55,637 bases of DNA. Source: Plesiocystis pacifica SIR-1 (GTDB lineage: Bacteria > Myxococcota_A > Polyangia > Nannocystales > Nannocystaceae). This document shows, one piece after another, positions 9,306 through 16,647 of the stretch; positions within the stretch are counted from its first letter, which is position 1, and the number at the start of each line of letters is the position of its first letter. The position numbers and the translations under genes are program-made. The DNA is taken from assembly GCF_000170895.1 (NCBI RefSeq), contig NZ_ABCS01000067.1:1-55637 (forward strand), read 5' to 3'. The notes under the pieces are model-generated. The model was given only the letters and a program-made list of their open reading frames with translations, did not search any database and was not told the origin of the DNA.

Positions 9306-10282
9306 CCGCCAACGCCGACCTCGACGCCCGCGGGCTCCGCAAGGCCTACGCCGGGACCCTCGCCCTCGCCGGCGTCGACCTGCACCTCGACGCGGGCACC
9401 CACGCGTGCATCATGGGCGCGTCGGGCTCGGGCAAGACCACGCTGCTGCGCATCCTCGCCGGGCTCGAGTCCGCCGACGCCGGGGAGCTGCGCATCGCAG
9501 GGCGGCGCGTCGACACCCTGCCCCCCGAGCGCCGACCGACGCGCAGCGTGTTCCAGACGCCGACCCTCTTCCCCCACCTGAGCGTCCTCGACAACCTGCG
9601 CTTCGTCGACGGGCTGCGGGCCAGCGCCGCCCTCCCGCCCCCGCCCATGGACGCCGAGGCCCTGCTCGACGCCGTCGGCCTCGACCCCTCGCGCTTTGGG
9701 GCGCGCTCCATCGACGCCCTGTCCGGCGGCGAGCGGCAGCGCGTCGCCCTGGCCCGCGCGCTCTACCGGCCGCCGCCCTGGCTGCTCCTCGACGAGCCCC
9801 TGTCGGCCGTCGACAGCCCGCGCCGCAGCGCCCTGCGCCGCACCCTCGCCCAGCTGCGCGCGCGCCTGGGCCTGGGCATGATCCACGTCACCCACGCGGC
9901 CGGGGACGCCCTCGCCCTCGCCGACCGCCTGCTCATCTTCGACGCGGGCGAGCTCGTCGGCGCCGGCGCTCCCCGGGCGCTCTACGCCCGCCCGCCCAAC
10001 CTCGTCAGCGCGCGCCTGCTCGGCGAGCTGAGCCCCCTGCCCGGCGCCGAAGCAGGCCGCTACCTCCGCCCCGAGCACCTCGAGCTCGTCCCGCCCGAGC
10101 GCGGCCGCGTGCGCGCCAAGGTCCTCGCGCGGACCTGCTCGGGCCCGCTGTGGACCCACGAGCTCGCCCTCGTCGGCGAGGACTCCAAGGCGCACGTGCT
10201 CGCCTCGGGCTCCCGACCGTGGGAGGGCGCGGACAGCTGCGGCCTCGACTGGCGCGACGAGGACGTCCTCGAGCTGCGCTGA
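9302..10282 (+). CDS. ABC transporter ATP-binding protein, PotA-like
   Basis: A 326-residue ATPase with all motifs intact: Walker A GASGSGKTT, Q-loop in VFQTPTLFPHLS, signature LSGGERQR, Walker B WLLLDEP and switch His in HVTHAAGDA. A C-terminal TOBE-like beta domain (about 255-326) follows, as in PotA, FbpC and other importer ATPases. The ATG overlaps the permease stop (ATGA at 9302-9305), which implies translational coupling. With the PotD-like binding protein downstream, a polyamine importer is the best reading. Iron or thiamine import is a weaker alternative suggested by the fused permease architecture. Confidence 0.9.
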   Translation: MTANADLDARGLRKAYAGTLALAGVDLHLDAGTHACIMGASGSGKTTLLRILAGLESADAGELRIAGRRVDTLPPERRPTRSVFQTPTLFPHLSVLDNLRFVDGLRASAALPPPPMDAEALLDAVGLDPSRFGARSIDALSGGERQRVALARALYRPPPWLLLDEPLSAVDSPRRSALRRTLAQLRARLGLGMIHVTHAAGDALALADRLLIFDAGELVGAGAPRALYARPPNLVSARLLGELSPLPGAEAGRYLRPEHLELVPPERGRVRAKVLARTCSGPLWTHELALVGEDSKAHVLASGSRPWEGADSCGLDWRDEDVLELR

Positions 10283-10288
10283 GGCGCG

Positions 10289-11422
10289 GTGTCTACGGCC
10301 GGAGCGCCGCGCGACGGCCTTTGCTACTCTCCTCGCCTCCGCGTGGCGCCCCCGACCTCAACCTCTCTGGCCTCCTCGGCCCTGTCTCGACGCGCGCTGC
10401 TGCGAGGGATGATCGCGGGAGCGGGCGTCGGCGCCCTGGGCTGCCGACGCGGCCGCGCCCTCGCCCTCTACAACTGGGGCGACTACCTGGCCCCCGAGGT
10501 CGTCGAGCGCTTCCTCGAGTCCCAGGCCGGCGCGACCTTGACCCAGGACTTCTACCTGTCCGAGGCCGAGCTCGGGGCCAAGCTCCGCGCGGGGGCGGCC
10601 TACGACCTGTGCGTGCCCATCGACTACCAGCTCTCGGGCTTGCAGCGCGACGGCGTGCTGCTCGAGCTGCGCGCGGAGCCCAAGGGCGCCCACCACCTCG
10701 CGCCCGAATTCCCGATCTGGTCGGCCCGCGCGACCCGGGGCGGGGGCAAGTACGCCATCCCCTACCTGTGGGGCACGACGGGCATCGGCTACGACAGCGA
10801 GCGCGTTGATCCGGCGCCGACGAGCTGGAACGCGCTGTTCGACGCGCGCTACGGCGGGCGCATCTCGGTCATCGACAGCAAGGGCGACGTGATGGACCAG
10901 GGCCTGCTGGCCAGCGGCCTGGGCATCAACTCCATCGACAAGGCGGCGATCCGCGAGCGCGTCTACCCGCGCCTGCGCGAGCAAAAAAAGCTGCTGCGCG
11001 GCTACGACAGCAACCCCGCCGCCGCGCTCATCAACGGCGACACCTGGATCGCCCAGATCGACAGCGGCGACCTGCTCCGCGCCCAGGCCATGCGCCCGAG
11101 CCTGCGCTACCTCGTCCCCGAAGAGGGCGCCGCGGTGTGGACGGACTACCTGGCCATCCCCGACAAGGCCCGCGACCCCCAGCTGGCCCTGCGCTTCATC
11201 GAGTTCCTCCTCGACCCCGAGATCGCGGCGCTCAACGCCAACACCCTGCGCTACGCCACGCCCAACGCGACCGCGCTCGAGCGCGGGCTGATCGCCGACG
11301 CGCACGATCGGCAGATTTACCCGGACCCCGAGCTGCGCGAGCGCCTGTTCACGAGCGAGGACTGGGACGGGAATACCAAGCTGCTCGTCGACGAGCTGTG
11401 GCTCGAGCTGCGCGCGAGCTGA
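10289..11422 (+). CDS. PotD-like polyamine-binding protein, Tat-exported lipoprotein
   Basis: A 377-residue extracellular solute-binding protein. SRRALLRG (Arg34-Arg35) followed by a hydrophobic stretch ending GALGC (Cys52) is a twin-arginine signal with a lipobox, so it should be exported folded and lipid-anchored. The mature protein opens LALYNWGDYLAPEV, the PotD/PotF family hallmark, and has YLWGTTGIGYD and the interdomain segments of that family. It begins 6 bases after the ATPase stop and completes the operon. Its TGA (11420-11422) is also the first bases of hairpin module A. The start GTG at 10289 gives a long n-region; an internal start nearer the Arg pair is possible. Confidence 0.88.
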   Translation: MSTAGAPRDGLCYSPRLRVAPPTSTSLASSALSRRALLRGMIAGAGVGALGCRRGRALALYNWGDYLAPEVVERFLESQAGATLTQDFYLSEAELGAKLRAGAAYDLCVPIDYQLSGLQRDGVLLELRAEPKGAHHLAPEFPIWSARATRGGGKYAIPYLWGTTGIGYDSERVDPAPTSWNALFDARYGGRISVIDSKGDVMDQGLLASGLGINSIDKAAIRERVYPRLREQKKLLRGYDSNPAAALINGDTWIAQIDSGDLLRAQAMRPSLRYLVPEEGAAVWTDYLAIPDKARDPQLALRFIEFLLDPEIAALNANTLRYATPNATALERGLIADAHDRQIYPDPELRERLFTSEDWDGNTKLLVDELWLELRAS

Positions 11423-11640
11423 GTCGTGGACGTGGGGCAGGGAGGGCGTGGCGTCGTCCACGACGGCTAGAGCAGACAGGGACTGTGAAAACTTCACAGT
11501 CCCTGAGTTCTGTTTCGCCCCCACAACCGGCTGGGACCGGGGGCGCTTCGTCGCTCCGCTCCTCCTCTTTGGCTTGGTGGGAAATGAAGTTCGTGCCTTG
11601 GAGAAGGCTCGTGGTCGCCCCCGCTCGCGGGGGCGTGGAT
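11421..11640 (+). repeat. Hairpin repeat modules A, B and D at the end of the polyamine operon
   Basis: Module A (inverted repeat arms 11423-11432 and 11455-11464) begins within the stop codon of the binding-protein gene. It is followed by module B, a perfect 13-bp stem at 11477-11489/11493-11505, and by module D from 11510 to 11640 with its terminal hairpin at 11616-11635. Order and spacing mirror parts of the 1.3-1.9 kb cluster. The following 11641-11882 stretch carries no gene that I can support; on the minus strand it holds an open helical peptide (HRIAKLEAE) without a start codon. Confidence 0.87.
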
Positions 11641-11882
11641 TCCTTGACGGCGCGCCGCCCCACGACCCCAACGCCCTCTTGCTCCATAGTCACCGTGCGT
11701 CAGCATAGCCCGCCCCGAGGTCCAAGCGCCACGACGACACCGGGCCTCACCGGCGTCTTTCTTTCTCGGGGTCTCGGCCTCGAGCTTGGCGATTCGGTGT
11801 TCGTGGTCATGCCCCCCGAGTGCCCGCTCGCCGGCAAACGGTTTAACTCGAAAACCCCGCCCGCGCGGGCCGACGAGGAAAC

Positions 11883-12776
11883 GTGCGCCCCGAACTCGCC
11901 CACGCTCGCCTCCAGGTCCGGCTGCTCGCCGCCGCTCCCCTGCTCGTCGAGGGGACCCAGCTGGGCCTCGGACCCCGCTCGCGCCGCCTCTGCGAGCTCC
12001 TGGGGCCCCTCCCCCCGCCGCCGCGCCTGGCCGTCGTGGGCAGCCGAGCGGCCCACCGCGCCTACCTCGACTGCCTCCCCGCCGTGCTCGAGCTCGCCCG
12101 CAGCCGCGGCTGGTCGCTGGTCTCTGGCGGCGCCCTGGGCATCGACGGGGGCGCGCACCAGGCCGCCCTCGACCGCCGCGTGGCGCAGCTGGCCGTGCTC
12201 CCGTGCGGCCGCGACCAGCCCTACCCCTCACGGCACGCCGCCTTGTTCACGGCCATGCTCGACGCCCCCGAGGCCGGCCTATTGTTCGCGCAGCCCGTGG
12301 GCACCTCACCGACGCGAGCCATGTTCGCCTCGCGCAACGCGATCGTCGTCGGCCTGGCGAGCGCCGTGTTGGTCGTCGAGGCACGCTCGCGCTCGGGGAC
12401 CATGGGCACGGGGCGGCTGGCGCTGGGCCGGGGCGTGCCGCTCGCGGCCGTGTCGGGCTCGGCCGGCGCGGGGCGCTTGATCGCCGCCGGAGCCCGGGGC
12501 TTGCCCCGCCCCGGAGGCCCGACGCACCGAGACCTACGCGCGGCCCTCGACACCTTCCTCGGCGCGGCCCTCGACCCCCAGCGCACCATCGAGGAGCCGA
12601 CGCGGCCCTGGCCCGAGGCGCTCTCGGACCTGCGCGCACGGCTGCGAGCCGCCGGCCCTCGCGGGCTCAGCATCGACGCCTGCCCCGACCCCGAGGGCAC
12701 CCTCTCGCAGCTGTGCGAAGCGGAGCTCCTCGGCCTGGTCACCGAAGCCACGCCGGGCCGCTGGGTCGCCCTGTGA
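11883..12776 (+). CDS. dprA: DNA-processing protein DprA
   Basis: A 297-residue DprA/Smf protein, which in transformable bacteria binds incoming single-stranded DNA and loads RecA. The Rossmann-like domain is clear: RLAVVGSR, LVSGGALGIDGGAHQAAL, and the C-terminal half with RNAIVVGLASAVLVVEA and SGTMGT. A short winged-helix-like segment (about 245-297) follows, where DprA often carries its C-terminal domain. The N-terminal SAM-like region is short. The start is GTG at 11883. It stands alone, with repeats on both sides and a convergent kinase gene downstream. The 12777-12854 gap has only a weak CCACC/GGTGG hairpin. Confidence 0.9.
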   Translation: MRPELAHARLQVRLLAAAPLLVEGTQLGLGPRSRRLCELLGPLPPPPRLAVVGSRAAHRAYLDCLPAVLELARSRGWSLVSGGALGIDGGAHQAALDRRVAQLAVLPCGRDQPYPSRHAALFTAMLDAPEAGLLFAQPVGTSPTRAMFASRNAIVVGLASAVLVVEARSRSGTMGTGRLALGRGVPLAAVSGSAGAGRLIAAGARGLPRPGGPTHRDLRAALDTFLGAALDPQRTIEEPTRPWPEALSDLRARLRAAGPRGLSIDACPDPEGTLSQLCEAELLGLVTEATPGRWVAL

Positions 12777-12854
12777 GCCGAGAGCTCAGCCATCCACCAA
12801 ACGAAGCTCCCGGCCCCCCGGTGGTTTGAGACCGCTCTTCATCCCCGCCAACTG

Positions 12855-12981
12855 ACGCCCCCGCCAGCGGGGGCGACCCCATGCCCTCTCCCAGGCACGA
12901 ACCCCATTGCCCACCAGCCAAAGCGGAGGAGCGGAGCGACAAAGCGTCCCCGGTCCAAAGGCGCCTGCGGGGGCAAAACAG
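12855..12981 (-). repeat. Repeat module D, inverted copy
   Basis: This is the reverse complement of the D modules at 1305, 1725 and 11510, with its hairpin CGCCCCCGC/GCGGGGGCG at 12856-12875 and the CTGTTTTGCCCCC end at 12981. On the minus strand it begins three bases after the TGA of the histidine-kinase-like gene (12987-12985). It lies between that gene and the convergent dprA. Confidence 0.85.
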
Positions 12982-12984
12982 GCT

Positions 12985-15099
12985 TCAGGTCGTCGCCGAC
13001 CAGCTCTCGCCGGCGTCCCGGCTGACCACCGGCCGAAACAGCACCCGAAAGGCCACGCCCTTGCCCGGCCGGTTCTCGACCAGCAGCCCCCCGCCGTGAG
13101 CGCGCACGATCTCGGCCACGGCCGCGAGGCCCAGGCCCCGACTCGCCGGCTTGGTCGAGAAGAAGGGCTCGAAGATGCGGTCCTCGATGGACGCGTCGAT
13201 GCCCCCGCCGGAGTCGCGCACGATCAGCCACACGTAGCGCCCCGGCTCGAGCGAGGTCCCGGCGCGCAGCTCGGCCAGCTCCTCCTCGCCGAAGTCCCCC
13301 ACCCCCGTCGCCAGGGTCAGCTCTCCGCCCACGCGCCCGATCGCCTCGGAGCCGTTGTTGGCCAGGTCGAGGACCAGCTGGCGCACGCGGTGGACGTCGA
13401 CGGACACCGCGGGCAGGTCCGGGTGCAGCGACAAGCGCACGCTGACCGCGTCGAAGATGACCGCGTGGATGGCCTTGGCGAGGTTGGCGACCAGCGAGCT
13501 CAGGTCGACCTGCTCGATGCTCGAGCGCCCGTAGTTGCTGTACTCGAGCATCGACGCGGCCATGCGCGCGGCCTCGCCCGCCGCGGCCTCGATGTCGAGG
13601 ACGCAGACCGAGGCCAGGGTGTCGGGCTCGAGCTCGTCGAGGGCCATGCCCGCGTTGCCGAGGATGCCCTCGAACAGCTCGCCGAATTCCCGCGCCGTGC
13701 TGCCCGCGAGCACGGCCAGGTTCTCGAACTTGTGCGACTCGCCCTCGAGCTCGCGCAGCGTCCGCTGCATGCGGCGCTGCTCGGTGACGTCCTGAGCCAC
13801 GGCGGTGATCACCGGGCCGCTGTCGCCCTCGCCCTCGCGCCGCACCTTGGCGACGACGAAGAGCTCCCGGACCTCGCCGTCGACGAGCAGGCGATGCTCG
13901 AGGGTCAAGCGCGTGCTGCCCTCCCCCCGGGCGCCCTCCTCGAGGGCGCGGCGCGTGGCCTCGACGTCGCTGGGGTGGAGCAGATCGAGGAGGGTCGAGA
14001 GCTTGTGGTCGTCGGCGCTGGGCAGGCCGCAGATCCGGCCGAAGTGGCTGTCCCAGCCCATGCGATCGCGCTCGACCACCCAGGTCCACCAGCCCAGGCG
14101 ACCGAGCTCCCGGGCCTCGTCGAGCTCGGCCTCGCGCTCGCGCAGGGTCTCGCTCATGCGCACGGTCTCGGTCACGTCCATGGCCAGGCCGCCGATGTAG
14201 GACTCGCCGCCGGGACCCTCGAAGGGGAACTTGGCGCCCTTCCACCAATTGACCACCCCGCCCACGCCCACGGCGGGCTCGAGGATGTTGACGATGTCCC
14301 CGGTCTCGAGCACCTCTTCGTCGATGGCGCGGACCCGAGCCATGAGGCTCGCGGGCAGCAGCTCCTCCTCGAGGCGCCCGACGACGTCCGCCGGATCGAT
14401 GCCAAACTTTTCGCGAAAGCCCTCGCTGATCCACCCCACCCGCCGCTCGGAGTCGCTCAGGTAGGCGACCAGCTGCGAGGCGTCCATGAACATTCGAAAG
14501 CGCTCCTCGGCCCGGGCGTACTCCTGCTCTTGCTCCTCGACCAGCGCGACCAGGTCGTAGTGCGCGACGAGGTTGCGGGCCACGCTCATGATCGGGCCCA
14601 AGCTGGCGATGAAGGCGTCGTCGAAGCCGCCGCTGCGATTGATCAACCCGACGACCAGCTCGTTGCGCGCGACCTCCGTGTCCGCGGCGGTCATCCTCGG
14701 CGCGGAGCTGCGCGCGATCGGCAGGGTGAGCATGTTGTCCACCGGCAGCTGCGGGTTGGCCTCGAACAGCTTGGGCCGCCGCGCCGTGAACAAGTCGGCG
14801 AGGGGCCGGGGGGGCGCCGCGCCGGCTCCGAGCTCCTGGAACAGGTCGTGGACCCAGAGCATCAAGGTGCCGTTGGGGTCGGCGTCGCTTGCCTCGACCG
14901 CGCCGTGGCTGACCAGCGGAACCGGACCGCCCGCTTCCCAGGTCAGCGGCAGGGCGAAGGCCACCGCGGCGCCCGAGAGCTCGACGAGCTCGACGGCGAA
15001 GCTCGACAGGGCCCGGCCGAGATCCTTCACGCCTCGCTCGGTAGGGGCGAGCATGCGCTGGATGGCGACCAGGACACGGTTCGGATCGGGGGCCGCCAT
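12985..15099 (-). CDS. PAS-domain histidine-kinase-like protein lacking the phospho-accepting His
   Basis: A 704-residue soluble protein. The N-terminal 190 residues resemble a GAF-like sensor, then come two PAS domains (about 200-315 and 330-440), a dimerisation helix region (455-520) and a HATPase domain (545-690). The ATP-binding boxes look intact: NNGSEAI (581-587), DSGGGID (629-635), IFEPFFSTK (642-650) and RGLGLA. In the dimerisation helix the usual AHDFNN is AREFGE: Arg470 replaces the phosphorylated His, and codon 13690-13692 reads CGG. It therefore probably does not autophosphorylate at this site. It may signal by another residue or act as a modulator. The start ATG at 15099 is chosen because the conserved region begins there. 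No response regulator is adjacent. Confidence 0.85.
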   Translation of the reverse strand: MAAPDPNRVLVAIQRMLAPTERGVKDLGRALSSFAVELVELSGAAVAFALPLTWEAGGPVPLVSHGAVEASDADPNGTLMLWVHDLFQELGAGAAPPRPLADLFTARRPKLFEANPQLPVDNMLTLPIARSSAPRMTAADTEVARNELVVGLINRSGGFDDAFIASLGPIMSVARNLVAHYDLVALVEEQEQEYARAEERFRMFMDASQLVAYLSDSERRVGWISEGFREKFGIDPADVVGRLEEELLPASLMARVRAIDEEVLETGDIVNILEPAVGVGGVVNWWKGAKFPFEGPGGESYIGGLAMDVTETVRMSETLREREAELDEARELGRLGWWTWVVERDRMGWDSHFGRICGLPSADDHKLSTLLDLLHPSDVEATRRALEEGARGEGSTRLTLEHRLLVDGEVRELFVVAKVRREGEGDSGPVITAVAQDVTEQRRMQRTLRELEGESHKFENLAVLAGSTAREFGELFEGILGNAGMALDELEPDTLASVCVLDIEAAAGEAARMAASMLEYSNYGRSSIEQVDLSSLVANLAKAIHAVIFDAVSVRLSLHPDLPAVSVDVHRVRQLVLDLANNGSEAIGRVGGELTLATGVGDFGEEELAELRAGTSLEPGRYVWLIVRDSGGGIDASIEDRIFEPFFSTKPASRGLGLAAVAEIVRAHGGGLLVENRPGKGVAFRVLFRPVVSRDAGESWSATT

Positions 15100-15197
15100 G
15101 GACGCCGCCGATGGTGCCACGAAAGGGCTGAGCTGGGGGCGCGAGTTGTCGCTGCGCGTCTTTGCGCCCCTAGCAGTCGCTCCGGGCGAAGTTGCGC

Positions 15198-15923
15198 TCA
15201 CTCGTAGCCGACGAGCAGCACGTCGAGGATGTCGGCGCTCCCGTCGAGCAGGTTGATCTCGGAGATGAAGTTGATCTCGATCATGAAGCCCTTTTGGTCC
15301 GCGAACTCGCCGGTGCCGCCGAGCAGCTCGCCGCTCCCGAACGAGGTCGTGACCACGGTCAGCGGCGGGGAGTAGCTGCGCACGAACTCCTGGGTGGCGA
15401 CCATGTCGTTGATCTCGCCGAAGATCGGGGCGAAGTTCTCCTCTTGGCTCGCCAGCATGGTCCCCCGGTCGGGGAGGGTGAGGGTGTAGGTGGTGTCGGC
15501 GAGGGCGGTCTGGGTGTCGAGCAGCTGCTGCTCCGAGCCGAAGCCGATCAAGTTTCCACAGCGGTCGAGGACCTTGGTGCCGACGAAGGCGCCCTCGGAA
15601 ATCTCGGGCTCGTCGAAGGTGTCGATGGTCGAGGGGAAGGGCGCGAGCAGCCCCCCCGTCGCGCTGGTCAGCGCGAAGGCGTCGGGCTGCAGGGAGAACA
15701 TGAACACCTCGATCGAGCTGAAGTTGGGCACCATCAGCTGCGGCATCTCGAAGCCGGTGCATCCGACGTTCGCGCTCAATTCAGCGTTGTCGTCGACCGG
15801 CAAAGCGCGCAGTTCCCCGGAGTATTGCTTGTCCTCGGTGGCCTCGGAGTCACATCCCGCCAGCGCGGTGACGGCGAGAACCATGCACGTAGTGAGCAAA
15901 GTAACGACATTGCGAATCATCAT
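15198..15923 (-). CDS. Lipoprotein, possibly dirigent/allene-oxide-cyclase-like barrel
   Basis: A 241-residue exported protein. The signal peptide ends LAVTALAGC, a lipobox with Cys near residue 24. The AAGGG seven bases before the ATG at 15923 favours this start over the ATG five codons upstream (15938). The mature part is beta-rich. Near its end, GTGEFADQKGFMIEI is reminiscent of the GGTGxFxxAxG strand of dirigent or allene-oxide-cyclase-type barrels, but this is only a pattern similarity. Two Cys (in NVGCTGFE and DRCGNLIG) could form a disulfide. It is leftward, ends 98 bases before the kinase start, and appears monocistronic. The function is unknown. Confidence 0.7.
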   Translation of the reverse strand: MMIRNVVTLLTTCMVLAVTALAGCDSEATEDKQYSGELRALPVDDNAELSANVGCTGFEMPQLMVPNFSSIEVFMFSLQPDAFALTSATGGLLAPFPSTIDTFDEPEISEGAFVGTKVLDRCGNLIGFGSEQQLLDTQTALADTTYTLTLPDRGTMLASQEENFAPIFGEINDMVATQEFVRSYSPPLTVVTTSFGSGELLGGTGEFADQKGFMIEINFISEINLLDGSADILDVLLVGYE

Positions 15924-15938
15924 GTTTTTACCCTTCAT

Positions 15939-16363
15939 TCCTGCACGCGCCTACACTATCTCCCATCCGCGCACCTGCTGAAGCTCAGCGGTCTACGGCG
16001 AGAGATGCCCCAACACCTCGTCCCTACCCAAACCAAGAGTGGCATGTGCGGCCATGCAGAGCTCGTAAATTTGATCGGTTAATTTCAACTACACTCTCTC
16101 CTTGTACTTTCGATCAGTTTTGACGACTCATCCGCTAAATCGAGACACATTGCCGAGGTATTTTGGTGATTTTCGCCATCTAGACTGCAGTCGAGCGCTC
16201 GCCACCAAGTGCACCGAAGACCGAGGCTTGGATGATCGACCAGTGACCGGCGACCCGTTCGATCGCGAGACGGGGGTGAATCTTCGCCCGTCATTCGCGC
16301 GACTCGCCCGAGGTCCAGGTCGAGCAGTCGGGCTCCGGCCCAGCGTCCGGTCGCCGGCCTCCG
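15939..16363 (+). other. AT-richer intergenic stretch without a supported gene
   Basis: This 425-base gap between two leftward genes contains a locally AT-rich section (about 16070-16180) that stands out from its surroundings. It should hold the promoter of the lipoprotein gene to its left. I found no convincing -10/-35 or -24/-12 pair, tRNA, or conserved ORF. A 69-codon minus-strand ORF (16085-16294) has mixed codon use and no recognisable motif. Confidence 0.5.
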
Positions 16364-16630
16364 CTATAGGGTTCGGGCCCGGTCGCGAATCGTCAGCTCT
16401 GCAACCAGCTCGCCTGCGCGATCCGCCTCGAGCATGGCCCCCAATCGCCGCAGGCGGGTCTCGGCAAGCTTTGCCAAGTCGAGGGCACCGCGCAGGTCGT
16501 GCGGGGTGAGGACCACCGCCTGCGCGAGCTGACACAGGCCCACGTGGCGCTGCGCGACGAGGGACTGGGCCTGGTTCGAGAGCACCTCGAGGCCGACGTA
16601 CTCGTCGCTGGCTCCGTCGCCCGAGCCCAC
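16364..16630 (-). CDS. Small helical hypothetical protein downstream of the kinase
   Basis: An 88-residue protein with typical high-GC3 codon use, starting 17 bases after the stop of the large kinase gene and on the same strand, so probably co-transcribed. It is predicted mostly helical (LAQAVVLTPHDLRGALDLAK, then LAETRLRRLGAML), with no Cys, no signal peptide and no membrane segment. I recognise no family. The context suggests an accessory of the kinase/AAA/TPR protein, but nothing in the sequence shows that directly. Confidence 0.58.
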   Translation of the reverse strand: MGSGDGASDEYVGLEVLSNQAQSLVAQRHVGLCQLAQAVVLTPHDLRGALDLAKLAETRLRRLGAMLEADRAGELVAELTIRDRARTL

Positions 16631-16647
16631 GCCCAGGCGCAGCGAGG

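Noticed and set aside
11700..11820. SlyX-like minus-strand peptide HRIAKLEAE
   Set aside because: The frame has no plausible start codon and is short; it could be chance helix-like translation.
11883..12776. Competence or prophage island around dprA
   Set aside because: No other competence, integrase or phage genes are near; dprA stands alone between repeats.
16085..16294. 69-codon minus-strand ORF in the AT-richer gap
   Set aside because: Codon use differs from neighbours, there is no motif, and there is no ribosome binding site.
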